A program made the position numbers and the translations under genes. A model generated the notes under the pieces. The model was not told the origin of the DNA and ran no database searches. It saw nothing but the letters and a program-made list of their open reading frames with translations. A stretch of 64,000 nucleotides of DNA, from contig JARVKI010000044.1 of the NCBI GenBank assembly GCA_036674765.1, positions 282,053-346,052 on the forward strand, written 5' to 3'. Numbering within the stretch: position 1 is the first letter of the stretch; the number at the start of each line of letters is the position of its first letter. This document shows, in pieces, positions 1-11,840 of this stretch. This DNA comes from Seiridium cupressi. Its lineage: Eukaryota > Ascomycota > Sordariomycetes > Amphisphaeriales > Sporocadaceae.

Positions 1-1077
1 GCCGCTATTCCAAGAGATCTTTGGCTGGGCCCAGACGATTTTCGTCGTCTTCGTCATGGGCAGTCATCTCTTGACCTGGACTATCTGTCTGAACACTCTC
101 ACCAATAGCTCCACGTGCACTATCGTCTGGGGTGTGGTTGGATTGGCGATTTTCTTCCTGTTGAACACGCCGAGGACACTCAAATTTGCAGGATACTACT
201 CTTTTGCCTGTAAGTCGAGCTCTAATACTCTCCGCCTTTGCTCAAATATATGAGAACCGGCATTTTGGCTAATTTCTGATCAGCTTTCTTGTCCATCTTT
301 ACAGCCGTCATGATGACAGTAATTGATGTGGCTGTCGAGCGACCCATTGGCTCAAGCAGTATCGAGGTCAGCCGCCAGATTGGTTTCACCTCGGCATTCT
401 TGTCGGTGACCAACATCGCCGTCGCTTTCAGCGGCCACTCCTGCTTCTTTGGCGTCATGTCCGAGTTTAAGCAGCCAAACGACTGGCCAAAGGCTCTCTG
501 CCTCCTTCAAGTCTGTGACACAACTCTATACCTCGTCGCATCCGTCGTCATCTACATATACGTCGGACCCGATGTACCCTCGCCTGCTCTTTCGGCGGCA
601 GGTTCGACCACAATGAGAAAGGCAATCTGGGGCATTGCCATCCCCACTATCGTGATCGCAGGTGTGATTTACGGCCACATCGCCGCCAAGTACATCTTCG
701 TCCGAGTGTTCGCAGGCACCAAGCACATCGTTAAGCAAACGACACTAGGAGTGGTGGGCTGGGCTGGTATCACCGCGGGCATCTGGGTGATTGCATTCGT
801 TATCGCCGAGTCGATCCCCGTTTTCAGCAACTTGCTCGGTCTGTTGTGCGCCTTATTCGCCAGTTGGTTCTCTTACGGCATTCCTGGTGCACTCTGGTTA
901 TGGATGCACCACGGCAACTACTTCTCCAGCGGAAAGAAAGCGACTCTGTTTGGAGCAAATGTACTTCTAGTCCTGACAGGATTGACCCTATGCGCCTTGG
1001 GTCTCTGGAGTGCGGGCGAGGCTATTGCCGCGGATTCGGGGACGACGCCGTGGAGTTGTAAGAGCAATGCCGCGTAG
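1..1077 (+). CDS. AAAP-family amino acid transporter, 5' end outside window
   Basis: This is the C-terminal part of a multi-pass amino acid transporter of the AAAP (Aa_trans) family, like the fungal neutral amino acid permease MTR. It would import amino acids at the plasma membrane. Reading is open from base 2 in frame 2, so the start lies upstream. One intron is seen at 210..283 (GTAAGT ... CTGATCAG); joining the exons gives YSFA-SFLSIF without a frame break. The visible part has about eight hydrophobic segments and the family features of a conserved VAFSGHSCFFGVMSEF-type stretch and a proline-charged loop (EFKQPNDWPKAL). It ends at a TAG at 1075. It converges with the siderophore transporter on the other strand. 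The family call is firm; the exact substrate is inferred. Confidence 0.85.
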
Positions 1078-1647
1078 ATTAATGCATCGGACTTAGATGG
1101 CGCAGAAGTGGTCATTCAAATAATATTGTTCCAGATTGTCAAAGCGAGTGTTCGATATGATAAAGTGTTTGTCAAAGTAATCCTCCGATTATGAGTTTAC
1201 AAACAACAACTTGGAGCAGGGGAGCGATGTCAGAACTACGAATTCCACGCTTTATCCATCCTTTGACCGACTGACAGATTGAAAATTTGATAGCAAGCCA
1301 ACCATATGAGGATGTTCACTATCCGTACCTCAAAACGCATACTCGAACAGTGGCATCGGCTTCTAGGCCAGGTCCATATACCATACACATTATAGAGATA
1401 AGAGCTAGAACATCGCCAACAAGGCTGCGCATGAACGTTGATAGTCGAATATCTAATTAAATATCGTGCCAAAGCCTCTTGAACATTAGTCAGAGAAATG
1501 ACCTCTTATGTTCTACAAGTATCACCAATCGGTTACGATGCCATCGGGCACTTTCGAGGTGACAAGCATGGACTCGTCGCGATAGCGCAAAACACCCGTA
1601 TTCCATACACGCCAGCTCTATAATCGTTGACCTCAATGTCATGTGCC
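1078..1647. other. Intergenic, between convergent 3' ends
   Basis: AT-leaning sequence that holds the 3' untranslated regions of the amino acid transporter and the siderophore transporter. I see no convincing coding or RNA signal. Confidence 0.5.
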
Positions 1648-3463
1648 TTATGCTTCCACGAGATTGTTCCGTTCCGGAAGCAACAGGTCAGGAAGAATAA
1701 GAGCCACCAAGAACCCCAAAACGGAGCTGCCCAGGGCGGCATACGTCATATAGCGCATGACATCCGAGAACTGCGATTCGAGATGAGCTTCGGTGGAAAT
1801 AAGGTATTGTTAAGATTATACTTACAGCCATAGCAATTGCTGTTCTCTCGACGGTTCCCCATGCCGGAACAACGCCCGTGATAGAGTTGGCAACTGCCTC
1901 AACACTCTCCAGACTGCTGTTGGGCAAATAGCTCGAAATTGTGGAAACGATCGTGTTGGTGTATATACCACCAGCTATACAGCTACCAATGCTTCCACCA
2001 ACGAAGGAGAAGCAGATGATCAGCGCTGTCACTTGCGGCATCTCAGCATGCGCAACCGAGATTTGAGCTGGCACCAGAAGTGTGGTTTGAATCATGCCAG
2101 AGCCAATGCCTTGGATGATCTGGACGATAAAAATCTCGGCAGTCGAGTTGTCAGCGCCTCGTAGCCTCAACATGACTCCGTAACCGATGAGGCGGATTAC
2201 GCTGCCCGACACAGCGAGCCATTTGTATCGTCGCAGCTTACCCATTAGCAGGCCAGCAAAAATCCCAACTAGACATTGCATTACACCATTCGTGTATGTA
2301 AAGAAGGTTGCATCTCTTGCTTCAAATCCCTTGGAGACCGTAACCCATGTGTATAGATAGGTGTGGGTACAGGAGAATCCAAGGGAGTCCACTGCAATGA
2401 GGATTAGACAGACCAGGATTGTCCTGTTCAGGAAGTATTGCGGGGGGATAATCGGATGACGGGCGAAGAATTTCTCGTAGAACGGCAAGGTTATGAGAAG
2501 AACTCCGCCAAGTACGATCAAGGCGATGAGGTACGGCGTGCTCCATTGAGATGGTGTTGTGGCGGCCAAGGTCAGAGGCACCAGAATCAAGGCAAGGCCC
2601 CCGCTAAACAAAACAATGCCGCCCAAGTCGATCTGGGAGCAAAACTCCGCAAACCCAATCTTGACCCGAGGCACGAGCTCTTCTTTCTTGGCCCTCCCTT
2701 GGTAGTAGATCAAGGTCGTTATGATGAAGCTCGCACAGAAAGGCATAATAATAGCAAGCATGCCAATTCCCCACCGCCATCCAATGCCTGACGGCGAGAC
2801 GACGCTGGCAACGATGAATCCAGCCACCCATGGCGTGACCAGAAAAGGCGTGAAACTGATGCCAATGGCGAAGCCACGCCATCTCGCAGTCGTGATATCC
2901 GAAATCACGATATCATTCAAGATGTTGGTCCCGCTCTGTCCCACGGCGTAGAAGATCGAGCCTGCGGCGTAGGTGTTGAAAGTGCTCGCGGATGCCATTA
3001 AGATGTACGCCAGGATGTAAAAGGAAATGGTGATGAGATAGGTCTGACCTCTGCCAAGGACGTTTGACAGCTTCGCGATAGGCGGTTTCACGATGGCAAA
3101 GACAATGGTGCCCGCTGTACTAAGCGCCGCAAGCTTGGAAAGCGAATCAAACGACGAGGTCGAATAATTGTTGTAGATATAGACCGTCGAGTTGTCGATT
3201 TCGTAGACAATCATAATCAGAGCTATACCGATAATCACGAGCCATCTGCCTTTCTTTCCCCAGATAGCCTGGGCGGCCTCTATTGTCGTCACGCCTTGCT
3301 CAACTGGTGCTGCTATCTGCTTCTCAGTGTCATCGTGATCAACGATCGAACCTTCAGGTTGTGCTGCATTGGACTCTGCGGTAGGGTTTGCACTAGAGAC
3401 GGCATCTTGATCGTTTGGTGATGTGTGTCGGAGGCGACTCTTGATCCCACTAAGTAAAGCCAT
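1648..3463 (-). CDS. Siderophore-iron transporter (MFS, SIT/ARN family)
   Basis: A 14-helix major facilitator that takes up ferric siderophores, similar to fungal MirB/Sit1/Arn proteins. The first exon is 3463..1826 and a short last exon is 1770..1648; the intron 1825..1771 (GTAAGTATAATC ... TCGCAG) is needed because reading through it loses the family C-terminus, while splicing gives FSDVMRYMTYAALG and an ending LLLPERNNLVEA. The start is the ATG at 3463; an in-frame GTG two codons upstream is not used. Residues about 1-55 are a polar cytoplasmic tail. The first helix region carries YEIDNSTVYIYNNY, typical of SIT transporters. No siderophore synthetase lies nearby, so it probably serves uptake of siderophores made elsewhere, including xenosiderophores (inference). 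Confidence 0.9.
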
Positions 3464-4203
3464 AGCCACGATCGTTGCAATATGCAGCCCTAGAGTCCTG
3501 GCTGAGAAATGGGTTGGACCTCAACTATTTCGTAAGCCGCCGCTTAATAGGCGGCAAAACCCAGGAATCCAGGGTTATCTGACTGTCCACGACACTTTAC
3601 AACCTTCTGATGGTCGAAACGTCCAAGAGCGTTCATATACATGTCGGATCCCTGGTTAGTATTAGAGCTTATCACAAACCCCCGCTTTACCTCCGCGCTT
3701 CACTCCCCCCGCAGTCGACATGACCATGATCGTCGGTGATACATGCTCGCATTTACGAAGGAATCATGTCGAGGGTAAGCCAATTAGCGTGTACATTTCA
3801 TAACCAACGATAACGATGTTACTCTTTAGGTATAGTCCCCGCAACGTTGCGAACAAACCATACCTGTGTTAGCCGTCATGGCACGAGTCGTTATCTCTAG
3901 GTGCATGAGCCCGACAGTCTGGGGGTCTTCCCCCAGAACAGCCTGCATAGCTAGCGCAATGTAGCCCTGTCTTGCATGGGCCAAACCTTCAATGTTATCA
4001 GCGGACGCCTGGTCAAAGTGCGCGTCAAAGTGTCACAAAGTCCCTTGGGTATCGCCAAGTTTAACCATGCCAGAAGAAGCACGTATTTGCGATATAGTGT
4101 GCTGGCAGGCTACTCGCCAGGTATTAGCAAAGGGACGTCTCTTGATGCTTTATGCATACATGTACCATCGGCTACCGTGTTCCGCTTCAGAATCAATCAC
4201 ATT

Positions 4204-4270
4204 TGACGTGAGGCGGATTCGAACCACGCCTTTCGAGAAACAAACAGATGAAATGGCCGTCAATCATGTC
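4204..4270 (-). pseudogene. Possible degenerate tRNA-Ser-like sequence
   Basis: On the minus strand there is a perfect B-box match, GGTTCGAATCC, preceded by CTCGAAA (which would place CGA, serine, in an anticodon loop). The ends GACATGA and TCACGTC pair at six of seven positions like an acceptor stem, and fungal tRNA-Ser genes often begin GACATGA. It is only 67 bases, lacks a proper D arm and the anticodon stem does not pair, so if it derives from a tRNA it is a dead remnant or a tRNA-derived repeat. Confidence 0.25.
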
Positions 4271-4348
4271 TTCAAGCTGTTTGTAGGTGGCAATCCAAAT
4301 CTGTGTAGAATCTTCCTGAAAATCTTCGGCAACGACAGCGTATCTAAT

Positions 4349-4375
4349 AATAATAAAGTCCGCGGCTTTATTATT
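4349..4375. repeat. Short AT-rich inverted repeat (hairpin)
   Basis: A 10-base arm AATAATAAAG is followed by a 7-base spacer TCCGCGG and the exact reverse complement CTTTATTATT. It could be a cruciform, a terminator-like structure or the relic of a small transposable element. No target-site duplication or partner copy was seen. Confidence 0.4.
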
Positions 4376-4922
4376 CGATGTTGGGTACTAAATTATGGCT
4401 GGACTAATCGTCCTCTAGCTGTCGAAGCTAACATCGCTGCTGAAATAGCGTCCCGATAATGAGAAATAATCTGCACACGTACAAAGGGAGTTGCGGGAAT
4501 TGATAAGAATATATGAGATAAACGTATTTCGGGCTTCGTACTATCTCTCATCACGGTATTTACATCTGGTGTCTGCTATCTCTAGGTGCTGCCCTGAAAG
4601 ACGTCTCTGTGAAGTCGGTTGGGACCAACCATGAGTCCTTAGAGCAGGAGCGCTCATGGGTAGACCCAAGTGATAAGTTACAAGCCCGAATGAGCTGCGA
4701 CTCCTGAGTCTGCAGTATTCGGTCCCTTTTGCATCCTCCCACAGTATCACCCGAGAATTAGGCAGCAACGGGCTAACCCCACACTAGTCTAAACAATATC
4801 AGAGTTACGGGCAAGTCGCTCTACTAGAATACCCCAGGTCATTCACATCGCGGTCTACTCATACCTAAGCAGTCGGTTTGTCCTTTTCCTGATATATACG
4901 CTCGACCGGACACAGAATCAGG

Positions 4923-5831
4923 ATGTGGTCGCCCCGTCGAACAAGATCAAGAGCAAAGGACATGGATAAGTTTGACAACGGCACGATTTCGCCTGCTGCC
5001 TTCGAATCTCAGACAGCTACTCAGCCTCATCAAAATGTTGAGAGTCTTCCAGCTGATCTCAAAGCATCTGCCACAAAATTGGGTAACCTTGATCAAGCTC
5101 TTATGAAAAACAAGCAAGCGTGGCTCAGCACATACGACGTCACTATCCCCAGGAGATTCGAAAGACATAGACGATCAGTCGATGCCACGCTCGTATTTGT
5201 CCAGCATGAGGCCGGGACAGCGGTTTGCATTTCACCACACGGTCTACTGTTGACTTGCTCTCACTGCGTCGCAGACACTGAGGCCGAGTTAGATGACAGT
5301 CGGCTTCACTGGCTGCTCTTTCATTCAGGGAATGCGGTTGCAGCAAGATGTGTCGCATGGGACGGGAAGCGAGACTTGGCTCTGCTCCAGATCGTTGCAG
5401 CCCAATCCGACCCTCCTGGTCTCCCGTTTCCTGACGTGTTGGTCGAGAGCACCACTCCGGGGGTGGGATCACAAGTCGTATGTGTGGGCCATCCAGGCAG
5501 CGAGGATCTTGAAGCAGTGCAACCAGGGATCAGGACCAACTACGATGTACTGCATGTGAGCACAGGTGTCTACCACGGGTGTGCTGAGGGACAAGATGTT
5601 CAAGACAATTCGGAGATTGGTGCACTTATGCACGATGCCTGGACATATTGGGGTCACTCGGGTGCACCGATCTTTTGTATGAAGAGCGGGCGCATCATTG
5701 GACTACATTCTTCCTGGGACGATGAAACTGGCATGCGGCGAGGTATCGCTCTAGAAGCCCTACAGCAGTTTCTGGAATCGAATTCGGCAGTTGTTGGTGC
5801 TGAATTACTGTCAGCTCCATCATGCCTTTGA
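4923..5831 (+). CDS. Stand-alone trypsin-fold serine protease
   Basis: A 302-residue intronless protein with a trypsin-like (HtrA/S1-type) peptidase fold in its C-terminal two thirds. The catalytic triad is visible: His in LLTCSHCVAD (about residue 114), Asp in KRDLALLQ (about 149) and Ser in YWGHSGAP (about 245). The N-terminal 85 residues are polar and basic (starts MWSPRRTRSRAKD), with no signal peptide, so it should act inside the cell. The start is the ATG at 4923; a second ATG at 4962 is possible. There is no PDZ domain, unlike HtrA proteins. Related trypsin-like domains are found as effector domains of some fungal NLR proteins, but no NACHT or repeat domain is present here. The substrate is unknown. 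Confidence 0.8.
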   Translation: MWSPRRTRSRAKDMDKFDNGTISPAAFESQTATQPHQNVESLPADLKASATKLGNLDQALMKNKQAWLSTYDVTIPRRFERHRRSVDATLVFVQHEAGTAVCISPHGLLLTCSHCVADTEAELDDSRLHWLLFHSGNAVAARCVAWDGKRDLALLQIVAAQSDPPGLPFPDVLVESTTPGVGSQVVCVGHPGSEDLEAVQPGIRTNYDVLHVSTGVYHGCAEGQDVQDNSEIGALMHDAWTYWGHSGAPIFCMKSGRIIGLHSSWDDETGMRRGIALEALQQFLESNSAVVGAELLSAPSCL

Positions 5832-6819
5832 ATTTTCCATGTTGGGGTCGAGTATGTCGTTTTCTAATTCCTCCATTTATACCTCGGGAGCCTCTACACC
5901 TCCCATCAGAGAGGGTTTTTTCTAGACTCTATTTTGTTTTTAAATTGAGTTCCAGGTACCCATTACTCTATCTTTAGTTTTAACTCTTCTTAATTAAGTT
6001 ATCAGGGCCGTGCCATCTACCACTAAACATCTCTTTTATTCGTTGTATGATGGATAGAGAACCGCCTCTCACTACATCATAGTGTCGTTCATCAAGTCAG
6101 GCAGAGGCAGACAGTGACATGACTCGATGTCAAGTGAAGCTCGCCACATCAGCGGGCACAGGGAATCCGCATCGGCGCGCCTGTGGGTCTCTTGGCATTG
6201 CTTGTGAAGGGTATGCATGCACTCAATCACATGCAGTTCAAAAACCAATTGATGAGTGATAGAACATCAAGGATTTGACTTTGAAGGAAAGTCGCTGGCT
6301 GTTGGTAATGCCACCGTCTTCTGCCAGAGAACAGAGAAAATGGTAATAGTGCCATGTTCTTTCTCTATATGAAATATTTCGCACCGCCAAGCATTACGTT
6401 GTTCAGTCCGTCGTCCTTGCTATGCCCTTGCTGTTTCGATCATACGCTCTCGAACCCCCGCCTGTTACAAGTATAGTAGAATGCAAAGGCACGAAATATT
6501 TTATTGAAAAACCAGGTGAAACATGAAATGCAACAAGGCTCAAACTGAACCTGATGGATGAACGGTAGTCAAGCAATTTTAATACGTCGAACTCCCGCGT
6601 GTGTCAGTTGGACCCTTGCGACAAACCATTTGAGAGTGGTTCAAATGATGTCTTGGTCTAGTGAACACCACTTAGATCAATGTGATCTGTTCTTTCCTGC
6701 CATTTTCGGCGGTCCAAACCCTGACGCAGGGGATTTGTGTAATATGAAAGAATGATTATCACGCGGCCGTCCACAGAGTAACATTCATACTTTAATTAAG
6801 TACGCGGAGTTAAAGTCTC
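5832..6819. other. Intergenic between convergent genes
   Basis: About 1 kb between the 3' ends of the protease and the guanine deaminase genes. It is AT-rich and carries many stop codons in every frame. I see no gene, tRNA or repeat in it. Confidence 0.5.
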
Positions 6820-8243
6820 TTAACGCTTAACGGAAACACCATTCACGAAGACAAGCTCGATGTTTCGGTCATCGCCCGTCATGATGAACTTATCAAAGAT
6901 CGTCCTCGTCGAATCCCAATCTTCGAGCATAGTCATCACACCTGGCTTGCTACTGCTGATGAGCAAGGCATCGAATTGCTTGCCCACTTGAAAGCTCCCG
7001 ATCTTCTCATCTAAACAACAAACTTGCGCCCCACCAAGCGTAGCCAAGAAGAAGACCTCAGCTAGATCCAGGCCCTTGTCTTGCCCTTGACTCATTACCT
7101 CTCTTGCATTTGAGGCAACGAGTGCTTGTCTCATGGCATCTAGAATACTCGCAGAGAATCCGCCTCCACTGTCAGTTCCAAGTCCCACCTTGATGCCTCG
7201 TCGGAGGAAATGGCGAATAGGCGCGGCCATGAAGCCACCTCCTACAGTCATATTGGATACGGGACAATGTGCAACACCGCAGTCGAGCTCTTTCAGTCGA
7301 TTCATCTCATATTCACTCACGAAGCAGCAGTGAGCAAGAATAGATCTGCGATTCAGGAGTCCGTACGAGTGATAGAGATCAACTTCATTTTTAAATTGTG
7401 GGAATAAGTATTTCGTAAACTTCATTTCCTGCTCGGCTTCATTGAAATGAGTTTGGATTGGCAGGTCTGGATTTTGGGCAGCAATCCGGCCCAAGCCTTC
7501 CAGCAGTTCGGAGTCGCATGTGATCGCAAATCGTGGAGTGAGGACATGTTTCAAAAGCTTGCTCTCGGGGTCGATATGCCGGATATAATGTATGCACTTT
7601 TCTGTGTCCTCGAGAGATGATTGGATCGTGGCATCTCTATAGAAGTCTGGCGCGTTGCGGTTCACTGTATTTCTGGGTTAGTTGCAGTTACTCATTTTCA
7701 ATTCTGCGGTTGCTACACGACAATTACAGGGCAAATCGACTCACTGTTACACTTCCCTACGAACGCTCGCTGGCCCTTCCGTAAGCACAAGTCGGCCAGT
7801 ATGTTCGTCGCATCAGCGTGCATTGAACCATAATAGGATGCCGTCGTGATACCTTGACGGATGAAACCATCGACACACTCGGAGTAAATGCGCTTGGCGT
7901 ACTCGACGTCTTTGAATCGTGCCTCGTTGGGAAACGTGACATTGTCCAGCCAGTCTAATATGTGCATGCTTTGACCTAGTCCTCGCTGAGCGTATTGAGG
8001 AGCATGATTATGAGTGTCGACGAATCCAGGAATGAGGAACTCGCCCCGTTCTAGATAACGGACTTTGTCGGGGAGGCCATGAGATGCTAGTATACCGGGC
8101 ACTTGGGCACGGGAGACCTCTTTCTCAAAGGTATTGATGGCACCATCAGTACCAACAATCAACAAGGAACTCTCTAGTATCGCCAACTCAGAGGGACTGA
8201 GCGAGTGGATGACCGTTCCATGGAATGCTAACGGCTCCGCCAT
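6820..8243 (-). CDS. GUD1: Guanine deaminase
   Basis: A 447-residue amidohydrolase that converts guanine to xanthine and ammonia in purine salvage and breakdown, probably in the cytosol. Exons are 8243..7745 and 7664..6820; the 80-base intron (GTGAGT ... ATACAG) joins GKCN to MNRNAPDFYRD in phase. Metal-binding motif PGFVDTHNHAPQ lies near residue 80. Later family motifs are the metal-ligand His in PIQTHFNEAE, LAHCCFVSEYE, AHCPVSN and the conserved GLGTDSGGG. The start was set at the ATG giving MAEPLAFHG because the frame upstream has only a TTG. Length is normal for the family. The neighbouring sugar-type transporter has the same orientation, but nothing shows co-regulation. Confidence 0.93.
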
Positions 8244-8928
8244 GCTTGTTTGTGTTAAGCTTGGGCCGGCGAGGTGGGGAAAGAGGAATGCGAGCAAATA
8301 CGAACTCCAAAGTGTCTATACCGCGTTGTAGACCGTTCTTTTGCGGTCCTTGGAGAGAAAACACGATCCGGGAATGTTGTATATGTCATTCGAGCGGAAT
8401 AACGCGAGACCGCAGCGCTCCCGCTGTAAGCAGATAGGGTAGTCATAGGATGACCTTGCTGCTTCGGGCGGCTTCGGCCGAGTAGCTGTAGAGCCGCTAA
8501 GTGCATATCATGCACACATTTTAGGTTAGTGCACTTTACACAAGCGATCGACTACAGTGCCACTATACAGAAAATGATATAGAATTTCGCTGAGGTCACT
8601 GACCGAGATTTTCTGGTCGAATTGATGGATCGCAGTCTTTTGACTTGGTATACACCACACACTAACTCTATCCCCATCCGACAAAGCAGGTATCAATGGG
8701 ATGAGCAGCTCTGTGGGGGAAGCCTCCATTGACGGCCCGGATCAGTGGCTTCTACTTCGTCCTGCCTTGCATGCATCTGTCGGTATGGCGCTTGACCTTC
8801 ATCGACAGGCAATAATCACCTCAAGTAGAGCATATCGGCATACTATCATCCCTATCACTCCGACTGTTTGGGACACCGCCTATCCTGGAGAGGCACAGCC
8901 CGGCACGCGATGAATAAGCGAAGCTACA
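8244..8928. other. Intergenic: upstream of guanine deaminase
   Basis: Likely holds the promoter of the guanine deaminase gene and the 3' untranslated region of the sugar transporter. No other gene seen. Confidence 0.5.
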
Positions 8929-11018
8929 TCACACTTCTTTGGTCTCTATTCTGACTTCTGGTCTGTCTGGGATAGCAGCAGTATCGTCATGATGCGCGAT
9001 TGATTTCTCGACCGCGTGGACGGCTTCGTCGGCAAGGGCCTTGTCTTCAAACACTGTGTAGTTATATCGTTCAGCTCATAGCGCGAACTTGTCATTATGA
9101 GAAGCAAGAACTTACAAAATGCCAATTCCTCAAGAGTACGTCCGTATGTCTCGGGGAAAATGAAGAAAATGAAGCCAATCTCGAATGCGAGGAAGCAGCA
9201 ATATGAGATCAGATACTTCCATCCAGCATTCGCTAACCCGATAGGGTTCACGAAGGTGGTGAAGAACCCTGAAAGCCTGCCAAATAGCTGGAAGATCGCG
9301 ATTCCCATAGAGCGCTCCATATAAGGCCAGAGCTCAACCAGGTAGGCTGTGAGTATGGTTCAGTTATTCTGTTGAAAACGATTTGGGTGCAAGAAAAGCC
9401 TTACTATATGTCAGAGCGTTGTAGCCGACGTTGTAGGCAGGATACTGTGTGAAAAGTTAATACCGATACGCTCTCCAGTCTGTGATGGCTCCAGAGATTA
9501 CACATACGTAAGCATAGATGAAGAAAATTGTCGCAGCACCAGCGGCCGAGTTGACCTCTTTAGCAGCCAAGGCAGCCATGGCCCTCTCCATGCTGACGGT
9601 CCATGAGATGTATACAATCAGAAGACTGATGGTACAAATCAGATACATTCGACGCCTTTTGAACCTCGTCACTACGCTTGCAATAATGGCAGCATTGAAA
9701 AGATTCCAGCAGGCTATAGAGACATTGATCTGCTGCTTGAACAGGCTCTCGGTCTTTCCAATCATGTTGAGAATGTCGCTGAGATAGTACGAGATGAGTG
9801 TATTTCCGCTCCACTGGGTGAACAAGCCCAACATGCAGCTGATCAGAAGACGACGACGCATGCCCTTGGTGGCTACCAGATCGAGCCAGGATCGTTTAGA
9901 CGCTTCGATTTCGAGATGTATGGTGGCCTGGATTTGCGCAATCTCGGCTTTGACGAACTCGGCCTCGTGATCGCCCTCGGCATGGTACTTGGCAAGGATC
10001 TTGTGGGCCTCCTCGCTGCGGTCTTTGGTGATGAGCCAACGAGGGCTTTCGGGAATAAAGCTTGGGAGTTTTATCAGCTGTGAAACCATGGACTTCTCCG
10101 AACTACTTACAAGACGAAGGCAATCTGCAATAGGGACGGACACATCTGTAGCAGGCTAGGAATCCTCCAGCCCCAGTCGTTTGGTATGTTGTTGGTCCCA
10201 AAGCAGATAGCGGCAGCCAAGATCTGTCCTGGGAAGTAGGAAACGTTGAACAGCGATGTCATGACGGGCCTTTCCTTTGGATAAGCCAACTCTCCGATAA
10301 GTGCTGACGCGCTGACAATACAGGTAGGGATGCCGAAACCGAGAATCAAACGCGCGATGATGTACATGGGGACTATAAGAGTTATCAGTACGTAACCCCT
10401 GTTTAGAAGTGTAAAATGAATGTACTGTCTGTCGCCTTTGGAACTCTTCACGGACTAGTTTGGATATGAATGAGTGCTTACCATTAACAGAAAACCCTTG
10501 AATCAGTGAGCCGATCACCATGACCACAGAGCCGAGGAAAATTGACCATCGTCTACCGAGTCGATCATTGACAACTGGAACCAAAGGGAGCGACAGAATA
10601 GCACCAAGCGAGTAAGCAGCAGATATAATCCCTTTCAAGGACCCTTCCAAAAGTGATCAGCCTCACACTGCTCTCAGCATTATTCACAGTACATACCCTG
10701 GGGATTACCGAAGACTAAAGAGTGAGTTAGCTAGAATTATACATGCACGACACCTAGAATTTGTCACTCACAGCTGACCCATGACGGAACGATTTGCAGA
10801 GCATTGATCATCTGGGAATCAAACCCAGATGTCAGTTCGATACCCATACATGTCGGAAACAGCATGAAATACAGCAAGCGGAGGTTTGGCTTCTTGTACC
10901 ACGGGACCTTGTCCTCCTTCGCGAGACGTGTTACGATGGGGTCGGATGCGGCACCGGTGGTTCCCAGAGCCGCAGGGTCTGTCTTCTTGTGCAATTTTTC
11001 AGTCTTGAGTAGAGCCAT
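8929..11018 (-). CDS. MFS sugar transporter (lactose-permease-like), eight exons
   Basis: A 12-helix sugar porter of about 545 residues. Exons: 11018..10772, 10714..10697, 10643..10482, 10372..10111, 10060..9508, 9444..9405, 9346..9116, 9053..8929; all junctions keep phase. Family signatures are DRLGRRWSIF, FIPESPRWLI, the helix-7 region TQWSGNTLISYYLSD and PETYGRTLEE. The second exon is only 18 bases and encodes FFGNPQ, a stretch that homologues carry before GSLKG; the sixth is 40 bases. The start is the ATG at 11018 (MALLKTEKL); the frame upstream has only TTG. Many fungal members with this sequence style are annotated as lactose permease or hexose transporters; the substrate cannot be told from sequence alone. 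Confidence 0.88.
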
Positions 11019-11840
11019 TTTCACCAATTTGTCCTGCTGCAAGACTGTAGACTGAAGGTGACAGGCGCTGGAAGCATATGTGTGATCCGACTGTCTGCTA
11101 CGGGCAGCCTCGGGTTATAAGCAGAGGGACCCATAACATGGGCTCGCTGTTATTATATCGGGCAAGCTTTTGCGGGCTCATATTGCAGAGTGCCTAGGCG
11201 GCGGACCTTAAGTACCCATCGTATGAACGAAACTAGGAGTGTGGGGTGAGAATCCGGGGTCAAGGTACTGGGGACATACGAGACTTTGGGGTCTGGTCTC
11301 GGCAAAACTGCGACAAGCAGTCGACCATTATTGGTCAGTCAATCAATGATCACGGAGACGCGGGAGAGCGGCCATATCCCTGGACTCTTGACCAATCGCG
11401 CGCAGGCAAGGAACTGGGTTGCTGGTCGATAATGGAGCTAGACTGTTTCTCCAAATGCCAAGACGGATGTATAGACAATCAAACCGTTAGTATGCCCCGC
11501 AAGTGATCTGATATTAGCCGGAGACAGGTCAGCCTGGCTGCCTGTCGACCCAAGGGTCATCTAGCTGACACGAGTGACATCTCTGCTAATCCACAGGTAA
11601 TTGTAATATGTCATTGGAAGGGAATATGAACTCTGCCGCATTTGAGCTCTCGTGCCTCATTATTAAACAGTCAGTCCGAAGGATTTGAGTGGAAATGAGA
11701 TTCCCAAGCAGTCTGTTCTGCCTGAGTGCTTCGGCCCTTCCCTACATACGTACAATACATACTTCCCACCCCAAACATAATGAGATCAGCGATATACGAC
11801 GACAGCTGCTTGCTGTACATGGAGGGTGGTATCCAAAAAG
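11019..11840. other. Intergenic: promoter of sugar transporter
   Basis: About 820 bases upstream of the transporter and downstream of the P450 gene. No coding or RNA feature recognised. Confidence 0.5.

Larger units (their letters stand above)
3464..4922. other. Intergenic, 1.46 kb, with a tRNA-like remnant and a hairpin
   Basis: Upstream regions of the divergent siderophore transporter and the protease gene. It holds a tRNA-Ser-like remnant (4204..4270, minus strand) and an AT-rich hairpin (4349..4375). A 155-codon frame at 3992..4459 has no recognisable protein features and I do not call it a gene. Confidence 0.5.

Noticed and set aside
3992..4459. 155-codon open frame upstream of the protease
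   Set aside because: No domain, odd composition and it crosses the tRNA-like remnant and the hairpin. No splice partner.
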